Source of the DNA: Drosophila persimilis
Lineage: Eukaryota; Arthropoda; Insecta; Diptera; Drosophilidae
Assembly (NCBI RefSeq): GCF_003286085.1
Contig: NW_020825424.1
Coordinates: 1 to 64,000, forward strand
Reading direction: 5' to 3'
Length of the DNA stretch: 64,000 nucleotides
Shown here: in pieces, positions 23,468 through 33,098 of the stretch
How the letters are laid out: the number at the start of each line of letters is the position of its first letter
How positions within the stretch are numbered: the stretch's first letter is position 1
The notes under the pieces: generated by a model
The model's input: the letters and a program-made list of their open reading frames with translations, nothing else
Told to the model about the DNA's origin: nothing
The model's database searches: none
Position numbers and translations under genes: made by a program

Positions 23468-23662
23468 TTATATGTTATATCCTCGATTATGGTTAGCCTT
23501 TTCAATTGAAGCATTCAAACAATCTAATCTACATTGTAATTCCGGTAATTGCAAAGGAATCGACCCTTGATCTAATCGATCCTCTAAGCGGCGAATGCTT
23601 TTTACTCTACTTTTGAGCTTAATCTTTAAGTCTTCAAGAGTGGGTTTACTTTTTTCTGCCAT
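23468..23662 (-). pseudogene. BEL-1 unit 2 gag N-terminal fragment (outer copy)
   Basis: Duplicate of 22450-22644 produced by the 1.02 kb tandem duplication, with the same lesion. It is the copy nearest the 5' LTR and would be met first by ribosomes. The partial gag frame that follows (22836-23441) runs into leader sequence. Confidence 0.8.
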
Positions 23663-24206
23663 AATGGTTGTGTTTTTATTTATTTATTTATTATTATTAT
23701 TATTATTTTTTTTTTTTTTAATTTTAAATTTTTGAACGAGAACGATAATCGAAAACGAATTTTAATTGAATGTCGAGGCACGAGGTATCAAGGGAAAGAG
23801 TTGTTGCAAGTAACAGCCGAAAACAATATACCCGTTAGATACAGGGTAGCGCGTCACTTGGCAAGTAACAGCCGAAAACAATATACCCGTTGGATGTAGG
23901 GTAGCGCGTCACTTGGCGCACCGTTAAGCTCAAGAGCGGCAACGAAAATTCTCCCAACAAATACAACGCAAGCAGCAGTGGAGAAGCGAAAGCGATAACG
24001 AAATAATGCACCGGTGCTGCTGCTTGTATGTATGTGTGGATATTTTCTATACGCCGTGGCTTGGGTGAACGAACGAACAAACTTTGTTCTAACGACGAGA
24101 AAGGTAGAACAAAATAAAATGGGGGGGGGGGGGGGACAGTGATTGCAGTAAACGAAAGATGTATGTATGTATGTACATATAACTGTTGCGTCCAAATAGC
24201 GGTTCA

Positions 24207-24688
24207 CATATGTATGTCTGTTTGGGTCGATATGTATGTATGTATTTATGTTTTTAGTTATATTTATGCAATTACTAACTAAATGCATGCAATCAAGCTC
24301 TACTATATATGTATCATACGTCTGTGCCTAGAATTGAAGGCGATGTGCAATGTTTTCAGCACAAGACACCTCAAAGAGAGATCTGAATGTCTTTTGCTCA
24401 GCCTTCAATTTTCTGCACAAATACCTCTGATTCCTCTTTTGGATTTTTGAATCCAACTGCTACTTTCCTGTCTTTTTCGCAGGGCATCCCTCGGCGGTAG
24501 CAGAATTGCACAAAAATTATTGTTGGCGCGACCGACGCGATGATATTTTACAAAAATTGATTGCCGATTGCACACACACACGACGCGGGCAACGAATATG
24601 TTTGCATATGTATACTGCAATTTCTTGTGTCACTGTCACTTGTTTTTTGTTGCCTATAATTCACTTTACAGTCCACCCGGGGGCGCCA
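24207..24688 (-). other. BEL-1 unit 2 outer leader
   Basis: Same content as 16744-17226: ATGT simple repeats, the AATTGAAGGC/GCCTTCAATT stem and the putative primer-binding region just inside LTR3. It is almost identical to unit 1. Confidence 0.75.
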
Positions 24689-25012
24689 TGAAAAATTAGA
24701 AGAGTTTTTCTAATCAGTTACCGAAAACTTTGGGTGGCTGTAATTTAAATTATTTATTTGGCGGGGCGAAAAACTTGATACGCTCGATCTATTTCAAGGT
24801 TGGCGAACAACTATATTTTCTTCACAATTCAAATCTCTTACTCTAGCTATCCTACGGTGGCAAAGCGGGGCGAATTCGCCAAGAGCGAGAGAGCGAGCTT
24901 TTATTGCGCTCCCGCTTTGCCCTAGCCTAACTTACACTAGACTTCATAATTCATAATTCATAATTCCATCTATAACTAATAATTGTGGCCATGGATGGAA
25001 GGTCACGCAACA
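24689..25012 (-). repeat. BEL-1 LTR3 (5' LTR of unit 2)
   Basis: This is the complete 324 bp LTR, reading TGTTGCGTGACC...TTTTTCA on the minus strand. It shares with LTR1 the three-unit CATAATT repeat that LTR2 lacks. Eleven bases separate it from the left LTR of BEL-2. Confidence 0.9.
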
Positions 25013-25023
25013 ATAACTATAAT

Positions 25024-25316
25024 TGAAATTTTAGAATAGTTTTTCTAAATAACAATACCGAAATTTCTTGGGTGACTGCAATTTTTTATTTTAATACGAC
25101 GAAAGAAAAGGGGTGCGTGCGTTCGATTTCATGGATTTTTCTCGACTCTGCATATATTAAAACAATTTCTTTTATGCCTACCTTACCTACGGTGGCAAAG
25201 CGGGGCGAATTCGCCAAGAGCGAGAGAGCGAGCTTTTATTGCGCTCCCGCTTTGCCCTAGCTTAACTTACACTAGATTTCATGAAATACTATCCTAATAA
25301 CAATTATTATTATTCA
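25024..25316 (-). repeat. BEL-2 3' LTR
   Basis: On the minus strand it runs TGAATAATAA...AATTTCA. Positions 25187-25282 are almost identical to the conserved block of the BEL-1 LTR, including the 11 bp inverted arms (25194-25204 and 25246-25256) and the GGCGAATTCGCC palindrome. The outer parts are clearly diverged. Confidence 0.9.
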
Positions 25317-25323
25317 AATAGCG

Positions 25324-26598
25324 CTACACCGGCCCCGTTGAAGGCCTGGAAGGCTTCAAACCATTGGCAGAAGCGCCAATTTGTGTATCGGCCTCCTGAA
25401 CGTGGCTCCGCTGCTCGTCCTTAGCTCGACCACTCTGACCCTTCCGTCCTGCCCGGCGGTTGTTCCGACCACCCTTCCGAGGAGCCACTGTTGAGGGGGC
25501 AGGTTGTCCTCGGCGACGATTACTAGGTCGCCTTCCTTTATGTTTGGCTCCTCCTGGTGCCATTTGCATCTGATTTGTAATCCCAGCACATACTCCCGGG
25601 ACCATCGCTGCCAGAACATTTGCCTGGCTGACGAGACAAGCCGCCATCGCTTTAAGCAGCTCAGACCCTCCTGGTCCGGGGTCCTGGGTGCTGGGGGTGC
25701 GATGAGCGGCCCGCCTGTCAGCAGGTGCCCGGGAGTCAGCGCGTCTCCGTCGCTTGGGTCTGGGCTTAGGGGTCCTAGCGGGCGCGAGTTGAGTACCGCC
25801 TCGATCCCGACCAGCACGGTCTCCAGCTCCTCTGCGGTGAGGAGAGCGCTTCCGACTGCCCGTAGGAGTAGACCCTTGGCAGACTTCACACCGGTCTCCC
25901 AAAGTCCGCCCATGTGCAGTGCTCCAGGCGGCAAACTCGCACCCGCTTCTTGACGCAAATTCGCGTATCGCGTCCGCTTCCGCCTCTATCTTCCTCCGCA
26001 GTTCGCTGAAGTGGCGACTTGCTCCGACGAAATTTGTCGCGTTGTCGCAGTTCACGCGTTGCGGACATCCTCGACGACCGACGAACCTTTGGAATGCCAA
26101 CAAGAAGGAATTAGTCGTCAAATCGGAGACAATTTCTAAATGAACCGCCTTGGACGCAAAACAGACAAATAACGCTATGTAGGACTTATAAGGGGGCCTT
26201 CCACGAATTTTCAGAGTCGTATAGACTGGGCCACAAAAATCAACGCCACATACTGAAAATGGGCGGAGAGCATGGAGCCGGTCTGCGGGTAAGTTGCCCA
26301 TCATTTGGGTCTGGAGTAGCGGCTTGCATTTAAAGCAACGAATACACGACCTGCAGACCGCCTGAGCATTCACTATCCAAATGCGCTGTCTAAGGATACT
26401 CACGAGTGCTCGTGGGCCGGCATGAAAATTCGTTTGATGCAGATAGCGAACGTATGTCTGCACAAACTGCGAGCGTTTTGTCAATAACAAAGGAAACTTG
26501 GCATTATATGACATAGGAGCGTTAACTAGTCGCCCCCCAACTCGCAACAACGAAAAAGAGCACCATGTCCCAGCCTCTTCATGGATGAAGGTATTCAA
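25324..26598 (-). pseudogene. BEL-2 integrase, frameshifted
   Basis: The first 230 residues match the BEL-1 pre-integrase and integrase core, including GVDFCGP and the second catalytic Asp in CDNATNF (BEL-1 has CDNGTNF). Near 25930 the frame slips, and the rest of the integrase, including the GLWETGVK block with the catalytic Glu, continues in the overlapping frame at 25356-25958. One zinc-finger region is shortened relative to BEL-1. Confidence 0.8.
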
Positions 26599-26672
26599 GC
26601 GCTGAAGACTGGGGCCTAACTTGGTGCCTTTACGAACCCTTTCAATATCTTCTTGAGACTCATTTTTCTGTG

Positions 26673-27473
26673 TTATTTTGGCTTGGCCGCGACGGTCAGT
26701 CCGACCGATTTCTTCCGACTTTCCATCTGTATCTCTTCTTCGGAAAGCTCGAAGTGTGGATTTCTGGGCCAGCTCTCTTCTTCAAACTTTAAGAACCCTG
26801 GTCCACCAAACCAGATCGACTGCACGATTTCCTCTACGTCACAACCTCTCGAAACTATGTCTGCTGGGTTCTGTTTTGTTGGCACATGCCGCCACGTAGC
26901 TTCACTTGACCACTCTTGAATCTCCGCTACTCGGTTCGCAACGAATGTTGACAACGACGAAGGGTGGGATCTGATCCAATGAAGAGTAACTTCTGAATCT
27001 GACCAAATTATCATTTTTTGGGTGGCAGTCACCTTTGGAGTGTATCTGCCCGACACAATCCAGCCGAGAAGCGTTTTCTGCAGAGTTGGATAGTCAGGAC
27101 CTTGTCGAATCTGACCAACAGATAGAAGTTCGAAAAATGTTTCTGCACCTATCAACATATCTATCTTCTGTGGCTTGAAGAAATATGGGTCTGCAAGTGG
27201 TAAGTTCTTCGGGATTTTCCAGTCACTCACGTTAAGTGTCTGATCAGGGTGATACCCCGAAATGGACCTTAGAATCCAGAAATCAACCGAAAACTCACTA
27301 CCAGTAATTCGCGACTTCACCACCGTGTGTATCTTTTTCTTGACTTGTGAATTGGATTCACCAATACCAAGCAAGTTGATACACGACTCCTCCCTACGGA
27401 TCTGTAAGCGCTGTGCTAAGTCCTCAGTTATAAAATTGGTTTGAGACCCCGAGTCAAGCAGAGCTCGGGCCAA
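26673..27473 (-). pseudogene. BEL-2 protease joined to RNase H by loss of RT
   Basis: The frame has the DSGSQ protease motif, the following GYHPDQ and LLGW blocks, then passes in frame near 27010 straight to the WSDSEVTLHWI RNase H block. About 500 residues that hold the YVDD reverse transcriptase in BEL-1 are gone. It stops near 26673, where another roughly 100-residue segment is missing before the integrase frame. Confidence 0.85.
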
Positions 27474-27499
27474 AACATGTTCACCATTATTTGGACGCT

Positions 27500-28830
27500 T
27501 TATTTATTTATTATTCGGACGCTTACGATCGACGTAGCCAGAATAACTCTATCCATAGCTGTCGCATGGAGAGCATGCGAAGTGGAAGGTTGATTCTGAT
27601 TGGGAGGAGGAGAAGAATTCTCTGGGGGTGATGGTAACGCTAGACTTTTATTCGCCACTGTGTACCTATGCAATAAGGTATGGTGTGAGCAGCCACACAC
27701 TCGACACTTCTTAGCTTTGCATCGTACTACAGAGTGGCCTGGCTGCAATTGATGCACAAGGATGCAGTTTTTGCGAATTCGAACCTTTGCATTACTGCTA
27801 GCCGACCAAATGGACTGCAATCTGTCAACAAATGGCCTTTCGCATTGCAGTAGCTGCATTGTTGATTTTTGGTATTCGCGGTGGAACACGCGAATGAGCT
27901 CCGATTATGCGGCTTGCTTGGCACAGCTTTCTGCTCCTGCTTTGGTTTGTCCGAATTTTCGGCCGAAAGATGCTGATGTCTGCGATTAAGCAACTTTTCA
28001 CAGTCCGTCCAAAGTGGCAGTTTGTCATAATCGAGCTGTTCTTCCCATTTCTCTTTGGTCACCGGATCGACTCTGCTCAAGACGAGATGAATAATCATCG
28101 CATTCGAGATCTTTTTATCATCGCCTATCGACAACAACGAACCATATATGGATGAGGCGGTATCGATAAGGTTCCTTAAGGACGATGCTGATTGCTGGGT
28201 CATTTTGGGAAGAATAAATAGGGCATCAATGTGATTTTTAAAGATCAGACAATCATTATCGTAGACCCGTTTTAAGCTAGCCATTGCTTTCTCGTAGTTG
28301 GTCTCGGTTACTTGGAAAGCCCTAACTGTTCCCAACGCTTCACCGGAGAGACACGAAAGCAAATGGTTGAACTTTTCGATAATTGGAATGCTTTGGTCAT
28401 TATGAACTAGAGTCTCAAATAAACCTATGAAGTTTTTAAAGTCCGAAAAGTTGCCGCTGAACTGCGGCAGAGCTAACTTCGGAAGGCGAGCACGAGTTGG
28501 GCCACCATAAGCTGGTACTGCCGGTTTTGTCTCATCAGCTGTCTTTAATGCGCAAATGAGAGTCATTAATTTTGCCTTTGTGACAATTGAGAGTTCTTCC
28601 AACTCGACTCCAAATTCATCGTCAATGTCTATATCTTCAATCTTCTCTTGAAGTTCGCGTGCCGTGTCAATGCTACGCATCAGCGTTTCGAGTCTGCACT
28701 CGAGCTCCGTCAATACCAGCGGAATATCCCCCGCTTCTAAACGGTCCGCCAATAAACGAATGCCTTTGACACGGCAACTGCGCTTTTTCTTCAGCTCTTC
28801 AAGGACGATATTGTTGGCTTTTGAGGTCAT
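27500..28830 (-). pseudogene. BEL-2 gag, two frames
   Basis: The gag starts at the Met at 28830 (MTSKANN, equivalent to the BEL-1 start) and reads to about 27727, where the frame slips into 27889-27500. Gag domain blocks and one complete zinc knuckle (CSYCNAKGHLLTDC) are present; the second is damaged at the slip. An inserted TTATTTATTATT-like stretch near 27500 separates gag from the protease. Confidence 0.8.
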
Positions 28831-29938
28831 ATTGATTCTCAATACAAGCAACTGAAGGCGAAAGATCGTTTCTAATAATCGTATTTAATGCCGAGGCACT
28901 CAATGAAATAATGGGTAATTGTACCCAAACGAGGTGAAAAACCAATATACCCGAAAAATTTAGGGTAGAGCGTCGCTTGGCTGGCGCGTACACGAAAACC
29001 ACACAAGAATACCAACGAACTGCACTGGTGACAAGCGAAAACGAAAAATTTCACCGCTGCAGTTCTGAAGAATTAATGTTGTGTATACGTATGCACCGAC
29101 AACGATCGACGCTAAATTGATTTGCGAGGCACGACTTTGTCTTAATTGATAGTTGGATCCTACTGACACCAAACGAATATACCCGACGAAAACAGGGTAG
29201 CGCGTCACTTGGTGTTTGGTTTGGATCAAGCGCGCCAAACAAAAGAACAACGATAAGCAACGGTGAAGAGCGAAAGCGAGACGAAAAAATTCACCGCTGC
29301 AGCTGCGTATTGGTATGCGTGCTTGGCCAACGACCCAACTATACATATATTTGACACAACGAAAACGAGAAAGGGGAAAGGGGCGACAGCGATTGCAGTT
29401 AAAATGAGTTATATGTGTAGTTATTGCGTCCAAGAGGGTTAGATGTACATATGTATGTATATATGTATTAATATATATGCTCAACTCTAACTACAGCATG
29501 CAATCTAGCTCTACTATGTCATACGTATGTGCCAAGAATTGAAAGCGAGGTGCAATTGTTTCAGCACAAGACAATAATTGCGAGTTTTTTAATCTTTTCG
29601 TCTTCCCTCGAGCTTTCAATTTTTTGCACAAATACCTCTTGGGAAGATAGGAAATTCCAGGTGCTGTACTCTCCTCTTGTATATATGTAGCTGCAGACAG
29701 GGTATTGCACGACCGGCGCGGTGATTTTTATTTTTAGTTTGGTTTGTTTGATTATTTGCACACACGTCGCGGTCAATTTGGCAATTTAGCTGCCGCACAT
29801 ATGCATGTACATGTATGTATGTACATATGTATAATAGATTTTGGCTATTTATCTTTTCTTCACTGTGTCACTGTCACTTTTTGCCTTCCACTTGAATTAA
29901 TATGTACGTTTAAATTGCAGGTCCACCCGGGGCCGCCA
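28831..29938 (-). other. BEL-2 5' leader
   Basis: About 1.1 kb with two diverged TACCC/GGGTA modules (near 28950 and 29180), ATGT simple repeats near 29450, and the stem AATTGAAAGC/GCTTTCAATT (29537-29546 and 29612-29621). At the LTR edge the minus strand reads TGGCGGCCCCGGGTGGACC, the probable primer-binding region. Confidence 0.75.
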
Positions 29939-30012
29939 TGAAATTTTAGAATAGTTTTTCTAAATAACAATACCGAAATTTCTTGGGTGACTGCAATTTT
30001 TTATTTTAATAC
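29939..30012 (-). repeat. BEL-2 5' LTR, outer fragment
   Basis: Matches the first 74 bases (plus-strand order) of the left BEL-2 LTR, then breaks exactly at ATAC where Gypsy-A begins. The rest resumes at 40641. Confidence 0.95.
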
Positions 30013-31064
30013 TGTGAGGAAAGGTATTCCCACACATAGGGGGCAGTATAGGGTTAAGCGCTAACGACCGTTATCCGGGGATATCCGGAGGCGGCGAATT
30101 CCCGAGGAGAGCTCTCCCGGGGTCCCAAGATGAGAGGGGAGGACCCCTGGAGAGAGAGCAGCGGGATGACGGGATCGGGCCGGCAGTGGCCCAGCGCATG
30201 TCCAAATATGGTCATGAGATCACGCCACCAGCCAGGTCCCGTTGGAGAGCGAGCAGCGGGATGACGGGATCGGGCCGGCAGTGGTCCAGCGCATGACCAA
30301 ATATGGTCATGAGATCACGCCACCAGCCAGGTCCCGTTGGAAAGCGACAAGGGAATGAAGGAACGCCGATGGAAAAATACGGGCACCGCATGGCGGAAAG
30401 TGCCGTTAGCGCCAGGCGGCATCGGCGGCGCCGACGCAGAAGCGAGCCTATAAGAGGAGGGCCGCGACCAGAAAAGAGGACAGTCCACAGACGGAGCCAA
30501 CAAGAGTGAAGTGAATAGTGAGCCACGAAAGTGAAACCAAGCAAAGGGAAGAGAACCGTAGAAAGCGAACGCGTTATGCGAGGATTAAGAGGCGGACTCG
30601 AGCGTGCAGCCAAGAGCCAAAGACTCAAATCCCTTGAACCAACGGCGCCCCGCTTGAAGCGCATCCCTTCAGGAGTGAGGCACCCTCGGGCCGAAAAGCC
30701 AAGTGAGTCGAGTGAGAGCGAACGCGTCAGGCGCCTGACTGAGAGGTGGATTTGGGCCCCGTGCCAAGAATCGCTAGCCCCAGTCAGTAGAGCCGGCGGT
30801 GCCACGCTTGGCGACGCCGTGGGGGGCCCAGGGAGCAACGCGCTCATCGGACCACAGAGGAGAGTCGGGAGGAGATCCAGCGCCGGAATCCGCGTAGCGT
30901 AAGATAGACTTAAGATACCAATAAAGCATTTTAACATACCAGTACAAGACCCAACCCGTGCCTTCTTACTTGTCGTCGGGGCAACATATAAATATTGTTG
31001 CAGCGAGCCTACCGACCGCTGAGCCAGCCCAGCTGCATCAGACGGAGAAGAACGGCTCGTTACA
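30013..31064 (+). repeat. Gypsy-A 5' LTR
   Basis: Runs TGTGAGGAAAGG...CTCGTTACA. It contains a 95 bp tandem duplication starting at 30156 and 30251, a TATA-like TATAAGA at about 30449 and AATAAA at 30920-30925. The order fits a U3-R-U5 layout with transcription starting near 30480. Confidence 0.9.
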
Positions 31065-31066
31065 AC

Positions 31067-31084
31067 TGGCGCCCAACGTGGGGC
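31067..31084 (+). other. Gypsy-A primer-binding site, tRNA-Lys
   Basis: TGGCGCCCAACGTGGGGC lies two bases after the LTR. It is the complement of the 3' 18 bases, including CCA, of Drosophila tRNA-Lys(CTT) as I know that tRNA. Confidence 0.9.
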
Positions 31085-31155
31085 CCTGCGACAAGTAAAA
31101 GACAAAGTGCACTTGGGAAGGGCGGTACTGAGTTTGGTATCGCGAGAACATAAAA

Positions 31156-32550
31156 ATGAGGAGCCGACGATGGGTTCACTCATTGAGGAAAGAGGACTTG
31201 GTCCAGTGCGCGCGGGCGTGCGGTCTTCGATTGGAAGGTACGCTGACCGAGATGCACCGAATCTTCAAGGAGTGGATTGAGAAGCACGGAGAGGAACCGG
31301 AGTATGCGGACGCGCTCGAGGCCTGGGAGATGAAGGCGGGAGGAGCCGTGACCGCGGCCCAGATGGAGGACGGGGCGGATCCATACGAGCGCCTGACGCT
31401 GCCGGCGAGTGCGGAGCAAGTAACGCTGTGGAGACGGCCGTCCGAGACCCAAGAGGAGCTCATCGCGAGCCTGGCGGTCCCGGTGAAAAACCGGGTCGCC
31501 GGTCGCCTAGCCGACCGCGGGCAGAGAGTGGGGAGAGGCCCACCCGGCCAGCACAGTCGGAGCAAGGGAGCGCGAGAAACCCACAGAGGGAGGAAGAAGG
31601 GAGAGCAGGGGAGGATCATCGACGGGGACTCGAAGAACAAACCACGAGACCGTCCAGTTCGAGTTTTGCCCACGTCGCCAAGCAGGTCAGGGAGTGGTCG
31701 TTTCGGTTCGACGGAACGGCGAAACCACTCGAGTTCCTGGAACAGATCGAGTGGTCAGCCGACATGTACGGGTTGGAGTTGAATTTAATTCTGCGAGCCA
31801 TGCCTGAGCTGCTAAAGGGTCGGGCGCTCATGTGGTTTGTAGCCAACAACAGGCAGTGGCAGACATGGAACGCATTTGCGCGTAGCTTCCAAGCATACTT
31901 CCTGCCGAGGGGGTATTTTGAAAAATTACTCCAGGAGGTGAGGTTGAGGAAGCAGAGATGGGGAGAGCCATTCAAGGACTACATGGTGGAGATGCAGACC
32001 CTCATGCGGCCACTAAAATGCACGCCCGAAGAGCAGTTGGAGCTCATTAGAGACAACAGCATGCCAGATTTGAGGGTGTTCATCCGGCCACATAGGTGCA
32101 GAGACCTGGACCACATGATGACGCTGGCCGACGAGTTTGAGGCTCTGGAGAGGGATCGGCTGGAGTTCCAACGAGAGTGTCCGGCGAGCAAAGCAAAAGC
32201 AAATAATCCGTTCGCCCGTCCGACAGTAACGGAGATATGTCGCCGCTGCCAGGGCGAAACGGCAGCCAGCTCTGATTCGACAGGGGAAAAAAGGCCGGTC
32301 CCAACGCGGCGGGACGAACACGAACATAGAGGCGGGGTTCGTGAAAAACCCAGCCCAGGCGTGTCGACGATGCGGGAGTGACCGCCATTGGGCACAAGCA
32401 TGCAATGGCCGACCTATAACATTCTGCTGGAGGTGCGGCAAGGTAGGGGCCCCGACATGGCAGTGCTGCCCGAAAGCGGGAAACGCCCCGCGACCCAAGC
32501 CGCGGAGGGCCGTGCCAGGGTCGCAAGACGAAGCCCCCCAAAGCTCGTAG
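31156..32550 (+). pseudogene. Gypsy-A gag, frameshifted
   Basis: The gag starts at the ATG at 31156 (MRSRRWVHS). The N-terminal part is in that frame to about 31450; the capsid-like part (FDGTAKPLEFLEQIEW, then the MVEMQTLMRPLK block) follows in the frame open from 31428 to 32381; the nucleocapsid is in a third frame from about 32341 to 32550. The nucleocapsid has a regular CX2CX4HX4C knuckle (CRRCGSDRHWAQAC) and a second Cys-rich motif without the His (CWRCGKVGAPTWQCC). Gypsy-B has the equivalent capsid-nucleocapsid portion in one frame, so the two slips are lesions or sequence errors. Confidence 0.85.
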
Positions 32551-33074
32551 GAGAACTCACGGAGGAGGATGTCCAGCTGTCGGCGGTGGTGAGGATCGCG
32601 GGCAGCAATTGGAAAGCAACGGTCGATACCGGGGCGACAAGCAGTTTTATCAGCTGCGAGGCGGCGAGTAGACTGGGGGAAGAGAGGCGACAGAAAGAAA
32701 CGAGGAAGCTGGTGCGGCTGGCTGACGGACGCAGCCGGGAAATCAATTCCCAGATCGAGGTGGAGTTGGCCTTCGGGGACAAGATCGTTACAATCCCGTT
32801 TCTCGTGATGCCCGGAGTAATAGATGAGCTGGTCCTGGGATGGGATTTCCTCGCCGCGGTCGGAGCAGAGGTGACCTGTGCGGGACACAGGGTTGTGATC
32901 CCTGCGAGAGGCCACCGCCAGGGGCGGTTGGAGGAGAAGTTGTCAGTGGCGGTGGTAGCGAACACGGAAGGGTCTGTCGGGCCCGCATCCGACGGAACAC
33001 GAGCGGAGGAGGGATCGGTGGAAGACTTCCTGGCAAAGGAGTTGGAAGAGTTCCGAGAACTGAAGGGAGTGTAG
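32388..33074 (+). pseudogene. Gypsy-A protease and start of pol
   Basis: The retropepsin domain with DTGATSSF near 32630 and the LGWDFL block near 32840 lies -1 relative to the nucleocapsid frame, as it also does in Gypsy-B, which suggests -1 frameshift expression. The frame ends at a TAG at 33072-33074 but continues in phase with the RT frame beginning at 33099, so a single substitution could explain the stop. Confidence 0.8.
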
Positions 33075-33098
33075 AACATAGCTACACACACGATCACG

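Larger units (their letters stand above)
22233..24206 (-). repeat. 1.02 kb tandem duplication inside BEL-1 unit 2
   Basis: The sequence beginning ACTAGTCTTTC at 22233 recurs at 23251, an offset of 1018 bp. It spans the gag N-terminus and the leader up to the AATAGCGGTTCA sequence. The first copy has three 55 bp leader repeats and the second only two, so the copies differ by more than point changes. Confidence 0.9.
17227..25012 (-). mobile_element. BEL-1 unit 2, tandem with unit 1
   Basis: The second internal region (17544-24688) lies between LTR2 and LTR3 (24689-25012). It is about 99% identical to unit 1 but has lost short segments near 19327 (28 bp), 19693 (15 bp), 20270 (27 bp) and 22470, and has a 1.02 kb duplication of the gag start and leader. 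The absence of separate flanks between units 1 and 2 shows a tandem structure rather than two insertions. Confidence 0.9.

Noticed and set aside
10640-25023. Target-site duplication around the BEL-1 tandem
   Set aside because: The left LTR end is truncated and the flanks (AGGTAT and ATAACT) do not match.
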